Of a stretch of 42,129 nt of DNA, positions 1 to 8,910 are shown one piece after another. Within the stretch, counting starts at the first letter, position 1; every line of letters begins with the position of its first letter. The stretch comes from Chitinophaga pinensis (GTDB taxonomy: Bacteria; Bacteroidota; Bacteroidia; CAMBQF01). The position numbers were made by a program, and so were the translations under genes. Location of the stretch: contig CAMBQF010000006.1 in NCBI GenBank assembly GCA_945869825.1, positions 1 through 42,129 on the forward strand. Reading direction: 5' to 3'. The notes beneath the pieces are model-generated. The model worked only from the letters and a program-made list of their open reading frames with translations, did not search any database and was not told where the DNA came from.

Positions 1-3000
1 GACGATGAACTGTTGGTGTATTTACCGCCAATAGATACTGTTGCACTGTTTGCATTTACTGTTGAGGCACTAGAGCTATAATCTCCAACTATTGCAATGG
101 TAGCACCACTGTAGGTAACGGTAGATGATGAAGCATTACTCCAGTTTCCACCTACATTAACAACGCCACCTGCTGTTGTAACGGTTGCACCCGTGTTGGC
201 TACGTTGCCGGTAAGCTCACTTGTACCACCTGCGTGTGTATAAGTAGAGCCGCTACCGTTGGTCAAAGTATTCAGGCTGTCTGTACCTGATGATATATTA
301 TACAAGCCATTGTTGGTTATATTTAAACCAGCAGCTCTAAAGTTACCACCTTGTATATCAATTCCTGCAGTAGAAGCAATGGTAGTTACAGCTAAAGAGT
401 TATCAATAAACAAATCTGTAGATACCTGGAACGTACCATTAGTTGGTATAAGGTTACCATACACAATAGTGTTGGTTTGAATATCAACTGTTGGGGCCGA
501 TGTTGTGCCTTTATCAACTCTAAGGTTATAGAATGTTTGTGGGTCGGTAGCGCCTGTAAGGTTAACGTTGCCTGTACCTTTAAAGGTAACCGTGCTTACG
601 TTAAAGTTTATAGAGCCGCTATTGTTCCAAGTGCCCCAAACATCTAAGTTTCTGTTTGTTGAAATTGTCATTATACCACCGGTATTGATATTAATAGTGC
701 GGCAAACAGCACCATTAGAAGCAATAACAGGATCAAAATCAGTGATAGCACCTGTTGGTATAGTAATATCTGTTGATGATGTTGGAATACCACCACCTAA
801 ACACCAGTTACCACCATCAAACCAGTTGTCGCTTAACGTACCTTTCCAGCTTCCGCTTGTAACAACGTATACACTAACATCAGTACCGTTATTCATATCA
901 AGAGCTGTACAAGGGTTACGGCTTGCAATAATTTTATATGTATTATCAACAAACAGAGCACCCGTGCTGAAACTTAAGTTACCTCCGTTGCCTGTTTGAG
1001 TACCGCCAACGTTTACGTTATCAGTAGTGCTAAACAACTGATAAACAGTACCACTTTCAGACGATTGTAAAGTAACCGTAGCAGAAGAGCCTGAACATAC
1101 TGTGGTTGGGGCACTTACTGTTCTTTGTATTGGGCCAGTTACAACTGTAACTGCCAGGCTATTACTTACAGTGTTACCACAAATATTGGTAGCAGTTGCT
1201 ACATAATTACCTGTAGAAGCACTTGAAGTAATAAACGAAACAGGGTCCTGAACAGAATTGCTGTAGCTATTAGGTCCGGTCCAGCTCCATGATGTTGCTC
1301 CGGTGCCACCAGTGGCTTCTAAATCCAATGGTTGGGTTTCGCATAGGTTTGTAGATGTTGCCGTTGCAGTTACTGCAGATGGCACACCCGCTGTTATCGC
1401 AAGTGCTAATGTATTACTTGTAGTATTACCACATACGTTTGTTGCAGTAGCTGTATAGTTACCACCAGATGCTACAACAGTATTAAACGATGCAGGATCT
1501 TGGTTAGTATTAACATAACCATTAGGGCCACTCCAGCTCCACGATGTAGCGCCAGTGCCACCCGTTGCATTTAAATCAAACGAGCTACCTGCACACAAAG
1601 CTAATGTGTTTGCAGAGGCTGTTACTGCTGATGGAACTGATGCGGTAAGAGCTAATGTAATGGCGCTGCTTGAAGTGCTGCCGCAAACGTTGGTTGCGGT
1701 AGCAGTATAGTTGCCCGCCGATGTTGCAGATGTGCTGAATGCAGCCGGGTTTTGGTTACTGTTGGTATAAGAGTCTGGACCGCTCCAGCTCCACGATGTT
1801 GCACCTGTGCCACCCGAAGCATTTAAATCAAACGATTGACCAGTACATAGTGATAATGAGTTAGCCGATGCTGTAACAGCGCTAGGGGAAGATAATGCAA
1901 GGGCTAAAGCTAACGCGCTGCTTGAAGTACTTCCGCAGGCGTTGGTTGCTGTAGCTGTATAGTTACCTGCCGATGCCGCAACTGTACCGAACGATGCAGG
2001 GTCCTGGTTTGAGTCAGTGTAAGAGTTAGGGCCACTCCAGCTCCAAGATGTTGCGCCTGCGCCACCGCTGGCATTCAAGTCGAACGCGCTGCCAACACAT
2101 AATAACAATGAGTTTGCCGATGCTGTAACCGCACCTGGGGCCGCCGCTGATAATCCTAATGTTAATGTATTACTTGTTGTTGTACCGCAAACATTGGTTG
2201 CCGATACTGAGTAGTTACCAGCCGATGCTGACACTGTTGTAAATGCCGCAGGGTCTTGGTTAGTATTTGTGTAGCTGTTAGGGCCAGTCCAGCTCCAAGA
2301 AGCTGCTCCTGAACCACCCGTGGCATTTAAATTGAATGAGTTGCCAACGCACAATGCCAATGAGTTTGCCGATGCAGTAACTGCCGATGGTGCAGAAGTT
2401 ACCACTGTAACAGTAACAGCAACATCGTTATTCATATTAACATCAGCACATGGGGCAACAGAGGCAACAATTTTAAACGTTTTGGTTGCAGTTAATGAAC
2501 CGGTAGTAAACGTTAAGTTAGAGCCAGTACCTGCCTGGGTTGCGCTAAAGGTATTATCAGTAACGTTCCAAAGTTGATAGGTAACACCATTATCAGAACC
2601 TGTTAAAACTATGTTAGAAGCATCGCCTGTACATATAGTTGGGGTTGATGCTGTAACAGTTCTTTGTGTTGGCGTTGCAATAACTATAAGTGTAACCGGA
2701 GTTGCATCTGCAGCTGCAGCACAACCTGTTACAGTTTGTGTAACCGTGCTGCGGTAGTACCATGTACCTGCAGCAAGGTTTGTTGGCGTGGCATACGTTG
2801 TAGATGATGTGTTTTGAACAGAAGTCCAAGGGCCACCTAATGATGCTGCACGCTCAAAATTTATTGTTGAAATAGTTCCATTACCACCAATTGCAGATCC
2901 TGTAATGTTTGTTGTACTGCCAAAACAAATAGTAGGTTCAAAAACAGCTGTTTCTGAAGTTGGGTCGGCAATTATACTCCATGTAGCCAGGGTTTGATAA

Positions 3001-6000
3001 GAAACAGCAGTGCCATCGCAACCATTGCCGCAGCTATTTGCACGGCGACCTTGTACAATAATACTAGAGCCAGCCGCATTAGGCACAGTGATACCAGCGG
3101 CTGATGTATAGGCGGCCCATGTGCTTCCACCATCTGTTGAAACACGATAATCATCGGTACAGCCTGCACCACCTGAACCTGCTGTAATTGTAGCAGAAAC
3201 CGAACCTCCGATACAAACATCAGTATTAATTACTGGTGAAGACGAAGCTAATGTTGGTGCTACCGGGTCTGCAACTATGGTAAATGTTGTATACCTTGGG
3301 GTGCTCCAACCGCAGCACTGGTTAAGTTCGCTATAGTATATATTATAAGTACCCGGAGATAAAGAGGCTACGTTAATTGTTGGGTTAGCAAGCGATGACG
3401 TTAAACCGCTAATTGGCGTGCGTGCATCAGTATTAAATATCCTCCAATCGTAATTTACTGGCGATGTACCACCCGAGCTTGCAAGCGTAACACTACCTCC
3501 TTGACATATAGTTGTAGTTGAAGCTCCGTTAACTGTAATAGTAGGTAAAGCACGCGTAGTTGGGCTTAGTATTAAAAAAGCTGGCACGTTTGCAGGACCT
3601 GTAAAATCATATCGTGTAGGTGCAGATACCGTACTGGTAGTATTTACCACAACCGGACTGCTTGCCGTTGATTGTCCCGGCGTACCGTTGGCCTGCAAAT
3701 CAACCAAGTTTAAACCACTAGGTAATGTCCAGGTACCAGAAGCTTTTGTTAATGAAATTTGAGAGTTTTGGCAAAAAGCGAATGTATTATAAGGAATAGT
3801 CATAACCGGGCTATTAGCAATAGTGCCTGATTGTGTTGTAGCTCCTGTGCCTACAGTATACATAGAAGCTGTAGCACCCGCTGCTCCGCTTTGACCAGTA
3901 CCACCCCTTGCACCATTGCCACCAGCGCCACCTGCTCCTGCAGTACGCCTGTCGCTATTACAGCTTCCCTGAGCTGGACCTGCAGCACCACCGGCACCGC
4001 CATTGCCTCCCACACCGCCACTGCCACCAGTACCACCGCTACCTGCATTAGCATTTGTATTTGTAAATGTACCAGAAGTAGCATTTGAATTTCTGTAAAT
4101 ACCAAAAGAACCGCCACCGCCACGGCCACCAAAACCGCCCTGACCGCCGCCGCCGCCTTGGCCGCCACCGCCGCCGCCGTTGCCTGGATTGTCGTTATAA
4201 TAACACGCCCAACCTGTATCTTCTCCTCTGGTGCCGCCGCCACCGCCGCCGCCTGCGCCTGAATTACCATGGCCGCCCTGCGCACCTACGCTATTTTGAG
4301 CGTAGTATGCACCGTATGAGTTATTAGCTGCCGCAGTACCACCATTTATGCCAGAAGTGCTCACGGTTGTTGTTGTAAAACCGCCGCCACCACTGCCTGC
4401 AGCAGAGTTACCTCCAGTACCGCAACTACCTCCACCGCTGCCTTGGGCACCGCCAGCGCCGCCAGTTGAACCAACACCAGCAAAACCTTGTTGACCAGCT
4501 ATAGCTACACCATCTCTTCTAGATGAACCACCGCACCCCCCTCTGCCGCCACTATTACCCCAGCTATTGGTGTTTAAGGTATTACTAGTTAAACAAAAAT
4601 TATAATTATCTCCGCAAGAGCCTGATGAAGTTTGGCCACCACCACAACCCCCTCTCCTACAAGCATCACCATTACAATCGCCGTCTGATTCTCCTTGTCG
4701 CCCTGCAGAACCAGTATGGCCCGTTGCTCCAGTGGCACCTGCTTGACCAACACCACCATTGCCCGCTGTTATATTACAACGAACTACATTATATCCACTT
4801 GTATTATTAAGCCAAAGGCCATAATTAGAACAGCCACGGCCGCTGCCATCAGGCGTCATTCCGTTAGCTGTAGTAGTGGTAATATTTAAATCTATTAAAG
4901 ACCAACCTGTTGTACCATCAGCTTTAAAACCCATTCTATGGCAAAAACCACTTACACTTTCAGAGCCACTGCACGTAATTGTACTGGGTGTATTGTTGGC
5001 TTTAACCCACAAACCTCCTGTATTTGTATAACCTCCTTCAATAACAACATTTGTAGGGATTGAAACTACACTTGGTTCAGTTATACTTCCTGCAACCCTA
5101 ATATGACGTCTAGTACCCAATTGTGTTATTGCGTAAGATATTGTAGCATATGGATTATTAGGACCACCGCTTAATGCATTGTCTGTACCACCATTTGCAA
5201 CATAAGCAAAATCGCAATTTGGCGAACCTACGGCTATAGCACAGGTTACGGTTGCTGGCAAACTGCAACCATAATTATAGGTTAAGTTTACATTATAATT
5301 ACCTGCAGCTGTTGGGGCTGTCCATGCAAATGGAGTGCCTGAGCCTGTTGTAGGAGAGCCTGCAGAAGCAGACCATGTTAACGAGGTGTAATTAACAGCC
5401 GCACCCGCATTAGGGCTAAGTAAAACAGGCAGGGTAATAGCCTGACCTGGAAAAACGGTAGAGCCGCAAACACCCGATGGGATAGCCGGAGCAGCATCGC
5501 CGGTAGAATAAGTATAACCACTAACGTTAGAGTATGGACTTGATGTATTAAAAGCATAAGTAACCACGTAATTAGCCGATGTTGTGGTGTAGCTGCCAAA
5601 GTCGTAACCACAGTTTGATGTTGCCTGCAAACGATAGTAGCGGGTGCCTGATATTTGACCAGGGGTAAAGCTTAATGTAGTAGCCGTATTAACACTGCCA
5701 CCATTATTGTTGGCGCCTGTAACATCAACCCACGGGCCTGTTGGGCTGTTTGATATTTGCCAACGGTACCAACGGGCCAACGAACGTCCGTTAGCATCTG
5801 TGCTAATAGTAGCGCTTAATACGCTTGGCGCAGCGCCATTACAACGCATTTGGTTAGTTGGGGTTTCGCCACTAATGCCCGGGCTAAATAAGTAGCTCCA
5901 ATACAAACTCCAGTTTACCTGATAATAACCAATATCACAAGTGCGGCCGCCGGTAAAAAAGTTCCACTGGCACGGGGGGGTTGCCGAAGCTGTAGCTGTG

Positions 6001-6365
6001 CCGTTAACCGTAGCGTAAGAGCCACAATTATTATCATCGCCAAAGCATATACCGCCATCAGACTCAAAACCATTGAGTTGCATTGACGTAGTTGAATTGT
6101 ACGCAACAGATGTGGTAGTGTAAATACCAAAGTTGCTGTTATTGGCAAAACCGCAAACTTCGTCGCGGTCATGATTCCAATCGTAGTTGGTGCCATTTAC
6201 AAACAGCCTGACACGCCAACGGGGATCGGGGTTGCCATTACAATCATCGCAGCCGGGTTCGTCGTAGTAAACATTGTCTACGTCAACATCTAACGCGATG
6301 TTTTGACCAAAGCTTTGAAAAGAAAACAAGAACAAAGCGATAATGACAGGTAAAAATTTTCTCAT
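1..6365 (-). CDS. Giant secreted glycine-rich / Ig-repeat surface protein, C-terminus cut off by window edge
   Basis: The frame stays open from an ATG at 6365-6363 down to base 1, about 2,121 residues with no stop, so the 3' end lies outside the window. Residues 1-21 form a signal peptide ending in SFGQ. A Cys-containing N-terminal region follows. At about 383-530 is a parallel beta-helix-like lead-in (CDFAYVANGG..., then VVIEGGY, then GYNVVRCNITAGNGG). About 530-835 is a glycine-rich block, mostly GG and GGX, with scattered Cys. Ig-like modules follow, including five 84-residue repeats (each with SWSW(T/S)GP and an NxCG near its end) flanked on both sides by a different Ig-like module (QRTV...). 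After them comes a W-F-D-G-G-N-W segment of the kind seen in Bacteroidota adhesins, then a repetitive beta-rich stretch up to the edge. I infer a T9SS-exported adhesin or matrix protein; the expected sorting domain is not visible. No enzymatic motif was seen. Confidence 0.9.
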   Translation of the reverse strand, partial: MRKFLPVIIALFLFSFQSFGQNIALDVDVDNVYYDEPGCDDCNGNPDPRWRVRLFVNGTNYDWNHDRDEVCGFANNSNFGIYTTTSVAYNSTTSMQLNGFESDGGICFGDDNNCGSYATVNGTATASATPPCQWNFFTGGRTCDIGYYQVNWSLYWSYLFSPGISGETPTNQMRCNGAAPSVLSATISTDANGRSLARWYRWQISNSPTGPWVDVTGANNNGGSVNTATTLSFTPGQISGTRYYRLQATSNCGYDFGSYTTTSANYVVTYAFNTSSPYSNVSGYTYSTGDAAPAIPSGVCGSTVFPGQAITLPVLLSPNAGAAVNYTSLTWSASAGSPTTGSGTPFAWTAPTAAGNYNVNLTYNYGCSLPATVTCAIAVGSPNCDFAYVANGGTDNALSGGPNNPYATISYAITQLGTRRHIRVAGSITEPSVVSIPTNVVIEGGYTNTGGLWVKANNTPSTITCSGSESVSGFCHRMGFKADGTTGWSLIDLNITTTTANGMTPDGSGRGCSNYGLWLNNTSGYNVVRCNITAGNGGVGQAGATGATGHTGSAGRQGESDGDCNGDACRRGGCGGGQTSSGSCGDNYNFCLTSNTLNTNSWGNSGGRGGCGGSSRRDGVAIAGQQGFAGVGSTGGAGGAQGSGGGSCGTGGNSAAGSGGGGFTTTTVSTSGINGGTAAANNSYGAYYAQNSVGAQGGHGNSGAGGGGGGGTRGEDTGWACYYNDNPGNGGGGGGQGGGGGQGGFGGRGGGGSFGIYRNSNATSGTFTNTNANAGSGGTGGSGGVGGNGGAGGAAGPAQGSCNSDRRTAGAGGAGGNGARGGTGQSGAAGATASMYTVGTGATTQSGTIANSPVMTIPYNTFAFCQNSQISLTKASGTWTLPSGLNLVDLQANGTPGQSTASSPVVVNTTSTVSAPTRYDFTGPANVPAFLILSPTTRALPTITVNGASTTTICQGGSVTLASSGGTSPVNYDWRIFNTDARTPISGLTSSLANPTINVASLSPGTYNIYYSELNQCCGWSTPRYTTFTIVADPVAPTLASSSPVINTDVCIGGSVSATITAGSGGAGCTDDYRVSTDGGSTWAAYTSAAGITVPNAAGSSIIVQGRRANSCGNGCDGTAVSYQTLATWSIIADPTSETAVFEPTICFGSTTNITGSAIGGNGTISTINFERAASLGGPWTSVQNTSSTTYATPTNLAAGTWYYRSTVTQTVTGCAAAADATPVTLIVIATPTQRTVTASTPTICTGDASNIVLTGSDNGVTYQLWNVTDNTFSATQAGTGSNLTFTTGSLTATKTFKIVASVAPCADVNMNNDVAVTVTVVTSAPSAVTASANSLALCVGNSFNLNATGGSGAASWSWTGPNSYTNTNQDPAAFTTVSASAGNYSVSATNVCGTTTSNTLTLGLSAAAPGAVTASANSLLLCVGSAFDLNASGGAGATSWSWSGPNSYTDSNQDPASFGTVAASAGNYTATATNACGSTSSSALALALALSSPSAVTASANSLSLCTGQSFDLNASGGTGATSWSWSGPDSYTNSNQNPAAFSTSATSAGNYTATATNVCGSTSSSAITLALTASVPSAVTASANTLALCAGSSFDLNATGGTGATSWSWSGPNGYVNTNQDPASFNTVVASGGNYTATATNVCGNTTSNTLALAITAGVPSAVTATATSTNLCETQPLDLEATGGTGATSWSWTGPNSYSNSVQDPVSFITSSASTGNYVATATNICGNTVSNSLAVTVVTGPIQRTVSAPTTVCSGSSATVTLQSSESGTVYQLFSTTDNVNVGGTQTGNGGNLSFSTGALFVDNTYKIIASRNPCTALDMNNGTDVSVYVVTSGSWKGTLSDNWFDGGNWCLGGGIPTSSTDITIPTGAITDFDPVIASNGAVCRTININTGGIMTISTNRNLDVWGTWNNSGSINFNVSTVTFKGTGNVNLTGATDPQTFYNLRVDKGTTSAPTVDIQTNTIVYGNLIPTNGTFQVSTDLFIDNSLAVTTIASTAGIDIQGGNFRAAGLNITNNGLYNISSGTDSLNTLTNGSGSTYTHAGGTSELTGNVANTGATVTTAGGVVNVGGNWSNASSSTVTYSGATIAIVGDYSSSASTVNANSATVSIGGKYTNSSS
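1141..2400 (-). repeat. Five tandem 252-bp (84-aa) Ig-like repeats
   Basis: The plus-strand word agctcc, encoding part of the SWSW(T/S)GP motif, recurs at 1283, 1535, 1787, 2039 and 2291, exactly 252 bp apart each time. Translated on the minus strand, each unit runs from PSAVTA(S/T)A through a Cys, SWSW(T/S)GP, a Q-(D/N)-P and an N-(V/I/A)-C-G. The copies have diverged in synonymous and some coding positions, yet no indel has broken the period. The outer boundaries are approximate. Confidence 0.9.
3835..4790 (-). repeat. Glycine-rich (GGX) low-complexity block of the giant protein
   Basis: On the minus strand this encodes about 310 residues dominated by Gly, with Ser, Asn, Ala and Gln between. 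There are several Gly runs and an aromatic break, GGGGSFGIY, that also occurs in the two other Gly-rich proteins of the window (SFGIF and AFCLY). Cys residues occur in short CGG and GCGG settings. It is inserted directly after the beta-helix-like lead-in. Confidence 0.85.
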
Positions 6366-6712
6366 GGTACTATATATAATAATTTTTACTAAAATAATCA
6401 AATTGGCTAACCACATAAGACCATAATCGTTTAAAATCTTACATAGCAATTTTACTGCAAAGTACAAAAAATAACTGAGACCTCCAAAAAATTAAACAAT
6501 GGGACAAAAAACTTTACAGTAAGTTAATGTGTTTCAGTTGGGTTGAGGTGAAATTAATTGCAAAACAGCGCCTTGCTAACTGTAGAAATATACGGTACAT
6601 AATCCGTAACCCAAACCAATTTTTATTAAATACTTACATAGCAAAATAGGGGATGCTACACAAAAAACGAAATGCCTGAAATAAAAATTTGGAAAACTAA
6701 ATCTACAATACG
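6366..6712. other. 347-bp intergenic region; candidate promoter and a 12-bp direct repeat
   Basis: No ORF of note lies here. It is the 5' region of the giant minus-strand gene. A near-consensus -7 element reading TACTTTG on the minus strand lies at 6464-6458, one base shorter than TAnnTTTG and about 92 bp upstream of the ATG. The 12-mer CTTACATAGCAA occurs twice, at 6438-6449 and 6633-6644. I see no convincing terminator for the upstream leucine-rich-repeat gene. Confidence 0.4.
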
Positions 6713-7627
6713 TTAGTGTATTTTAGAAGAATCGAAGACAAAATTAATAGTTGGATAACGTTTTGCTAAATTTTCCCAATATATAGCATCCGCAACCGTA
6801 TCAAAACATGCCAACATTTGCAAAGAGCGTATTTTACCCAAATCTAAATTAAATGTGGCAATAGGGTTGCGGCCAATGCCCAGGTAATTTATTGCCGGCA
6901 GGGTTTCTACACCAACAGGCAGCTGAGTAAACTTATTGGAGATTAATGACAGGTAACTTAGATTTTTCAACTCAAACAATTCTTTTGGCAAATCAGCTAT
7001 CTGGTTTCCTCTAACACATAAAGTAGTAAGGTTTTTCAGCTGACCAACGCCGGCAGGCAGCGTTGTTAATGTACCATTCCACAAACGCAGGGTTTTCAAA
7101 TTCTGCATTTTCCATAAATTATCTGGTATGGCACTAAGGTTGCTGTAAACCAACTCGTTAAGCTTTTTCCATTTTATAATTTTAGGGCTTAGTACATCTA
7201 GCTTATTGTTATCAGCCCTAAAAACTTCAATGTTTTTTAATTTAAACAACACATTAATATTAGAAATAGCATTGTGGCTAATGTAGATTTTTTTAAGCTT
7301 TTTAAGCTTTTTAAGCTTATTGGGTAATTTTACAATGTTGTTATGAGAAAGGTCTAACTCTTCTAAATTTTTAAACTTAAAAACCTCTTTAGGAATTTCT
7401 GTTAACACCTTGTACTTTAAGTCAAGTTTTAAAATGGTGTCTTTACCGGGCAAAGCATCGGCCAGGTTTTCAAACTTACCACGCTTTGCATTAACATCAA
7501 CCATCAACTTATCAAACGCTTTCCGACTTGCTATTGTGTCTTTAGCAGGGTGCGGGTCAAATTCCGGCGTTTGCCCATAAACAATACGAGATAAAAATAA
7601 TATAATTACTAATAAAAGAGTTTTCAT
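6713..7627 (-). CDS. Secreted leucine-rich-repeat protein
   Basis: 304 residues. A signal peptide (about residues 1-19, ending VYGQ) is followed by a short linker. Roughly nine LRR units run over about residues 64-280, recognised by L-x-x-L-x-L-x-x-N-x-(I/L) spacing, for example LEELDLSHNNI and LTTLCVRGNQI. The short LPx-LxxLKxL pattern resembles bacterial LRRs that bind proteins or peptidoglycan. There is no enzymatic domain, no lipobox and no sorting domain, so it should stay periplasmic or leave by an unseen route. The third LRR carries a 9-bp microrepeat with AAGCTT at 7295, 7304 and 7313, encoding the KKLKKLKK run. The neighbour at 7780 is divergent, so the two share a 152-bp upstream region. 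Confidence 0.85.
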   Translation of the reverse strand: MKTLLLVIILFLSRIVYGQTPEFDPHPAKDTIASRKAFDKLMVDVNAKRGKFENLADALPGKDTILKLDLKYKVLTEIPKEVFKFKNLEELDLSHNNIVKLPNKLKKLKKLKKIYISHNAISNINVLFKLKNIEVFRADNNKLDVLSPKIIKWKKLNELVYSNLSAIPDNLWKMQNLKTLRLWNGTLTTLPAGVGQLKNLTTLCVRGNQIADLPKELFELKNLSYLSLISNKFTQLPVGVETLPAINYLGIGRNPIATFNLDLGKIRSLQMLACFDTVADAIYWENLAKRYPTINFVFDSSKIH

Positions 7628-7665
7628 ATTTATTATTTTGTTGTACTCAAACTAAACGACTCCTT

Positions 7666-7683
7666 TTGAGTTTTTAAACTCAA
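7666..7683. promoter_or_regulatory. Perfect inverted repeat between divergent genes
   Basis: TTGAGTTT, a 2-base spacer (TT), then AAACTCAA. It lies 39 bp upstream of the LRR start (minus) and about 100 bp upstream of the first peroxidase (plus). The size and position would suit an operator, but it could also be a small RNA hairpin. No regulator is identified. Confidence 0.35.
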
Positions 7684-7745
7684 CAATTGTGACATTCCAT
7701 GCATAAAAATACGAATAATTCTAACTTCAATTGAAAAATTTACAG

Positions 7746-7753
7746 TAACTTTA
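7746..7753 (+). promoter_or_regulatory. Candidate -7 box for the peroxidase pair
   Basis: TAACTTTA is one base off the Bacteroidota consensus TAnnTTTG and lies 26 bp before the ATG at 7780. No clear -33 TTG was seen. Confidence 0.35.
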
Positions 7754-7779
7754 ACATAAATTAAAATTTATCCTAAGTA

Positions 7780-8910
7780 ATGATGTTTTGTAAAGTTATT
7801 AATAAATTAAAAATCATCATATTGCTATCTGTAGTATATATATCGCTTGCTTTTATTGGTATTCCAGCAAATGATAATCCAAAGCCATATATTTTAAATT
7901 ACGACACAACGCTACTTGAAAAACCGAATATACCTGCGAACAATCCTCTAACAGTAGAAGGTGTTGAGCTAGGGCGATTGTTATTTTATGATACATTATT
8001 ATCTGGAAACAATACTCAATCTTGTGCAAGTTGTCATAAGCAAGAATTCTATTTTAGTGACGGAAAAACGACAGCAATTGGGAGCCAAGGCCATATTGGC
8101 AAAAGAAACTCTATGGCATTAGTTAATTTAGCATTTAAAAACAGCTTCTTTTGGGATGGAAGAGTTATCAGCCTTGAATCTCTCATAAAATTTCCTTTAA
8201 CAGATTCAATAGAAATGCAGCAAGACACAATTTTATTAATTCAAGAAATTCAAAATCACCCATATTATCCTGATTTATTTAAAAAAGCATTTGGGAACAA
8301 GCAAATAGAATTTAACGACGTTTCTAAAGCTATTGCCCAATTCCTCAGAATTATATATACTAAAGGTACGAGTTTTAATTTCAAAAATGAAAATGCAAGT
8401 AAATCCTTTAAGTTTAAGAGTGCAAAAAACAGTAAAGAAAACGACAGCCTCTTAGCAATTGTAAATGAGATGCACCCTCGTTTTTCTTTAATGTGTACAA
8501 GATGCCATAGAGGGGCTGTTGGCAGGGGAGATTTTTTTGCTGATATTAATATTGATACTAATAAAATTACAGGCAGGTACCTAATTACTAAAAATCTTGC
8601 TGATACGGGTAAGTTTATTATACCTCCTTTAATTAATGTTTTGCATACGGCACCCTATATGCACGACGGCCGATTTAAAACTTTACGAGAAGTATTAGAC
8701 CATTACAGTAATCATATTGGGTTATTAAAAAAACTAAATAGTAGTATTTTGAGCGACTCTATTGAAAATACAATAACTGAAAATGATAAAAAAAATATAG
8801 AGCTTTTTTTTGAGATTTTTGATGATGAGAGTATAAAAACGAATAAAAAATATTCAAATCCTTTTGCAAGTCCTAACTTCAAATGGACTGATTATCCAGA
8901 CTTTAAATAA
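7780..8910 (+). CDS. Di-heme cytochrome c peroxidase family protein (CCP/MauG type), copy 1
   Basis: 376 residues. The family reduces H2O2 in the periplasm using electrons from small c-type cytochromes, or, in MauG-like members, oxidises other substrates. An N-terminal hydrophobic segment at about 10-27 serves as signal or anchor. Two c-heme sites are visible, CASCH at 82-86 and CTRCH at 239-243. The family signature APYMHDGRF at 291-299 supplies a Met candidate axial ligand (Met294), and FFWDGR lies at about 123-128. Translation may begin at either ATG of the adjacent pair, 7780 or 7783. The stop overlaps the next gene's start (TAATG), so the two are coupled. Both genes are visibly more AT-rich than the surrounding genes, so they may have been acquired. 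Peroxidase versus MauG-like activity is not settled by the sequence. Confidence 0.9.
   Translation: MMFCKVINKLKIIILLSVVYISLAFIGIPANDNPKPYILNYDTTLLEKPNIPANNPLTVEGVELGRLLFYDTLLSGNNTQSCASCHKQEFYFSDGKTTAIGSQGHIGKRNSMALVNLAFKNSFFWDGRVISLESLIKFPLTDSIEMQQDTILLIQEIQNHPYYPDLFKKAFGNKQIEFNDVSKAIAQFLRIIYTKGTSFNFKNENASKSFKFKSAKNSKENDSLLAIVNEMHPRFSLMCTRCHRGAVGRGDFFADINIDTNKITGRYLITKNLADTGKFIIPPLINVLHTAPYMHDGRFKTLREVLDHYSNHIGLLKKLNSSILSDSIENTITENDKKNIELFFEIFDDESIKTNKKYSNPFASPNFKWTDYPDFK

Noticed and set aside
3831-4327. Several plus- and minus-strand frames inside the giant gene's Gly-rich block
   Set aside because: They are shadows of the repetitive GGX coding sequence. The true minus-strand frame is open without a stop from 6365 to 1 and translates into a coherent secreted protein.
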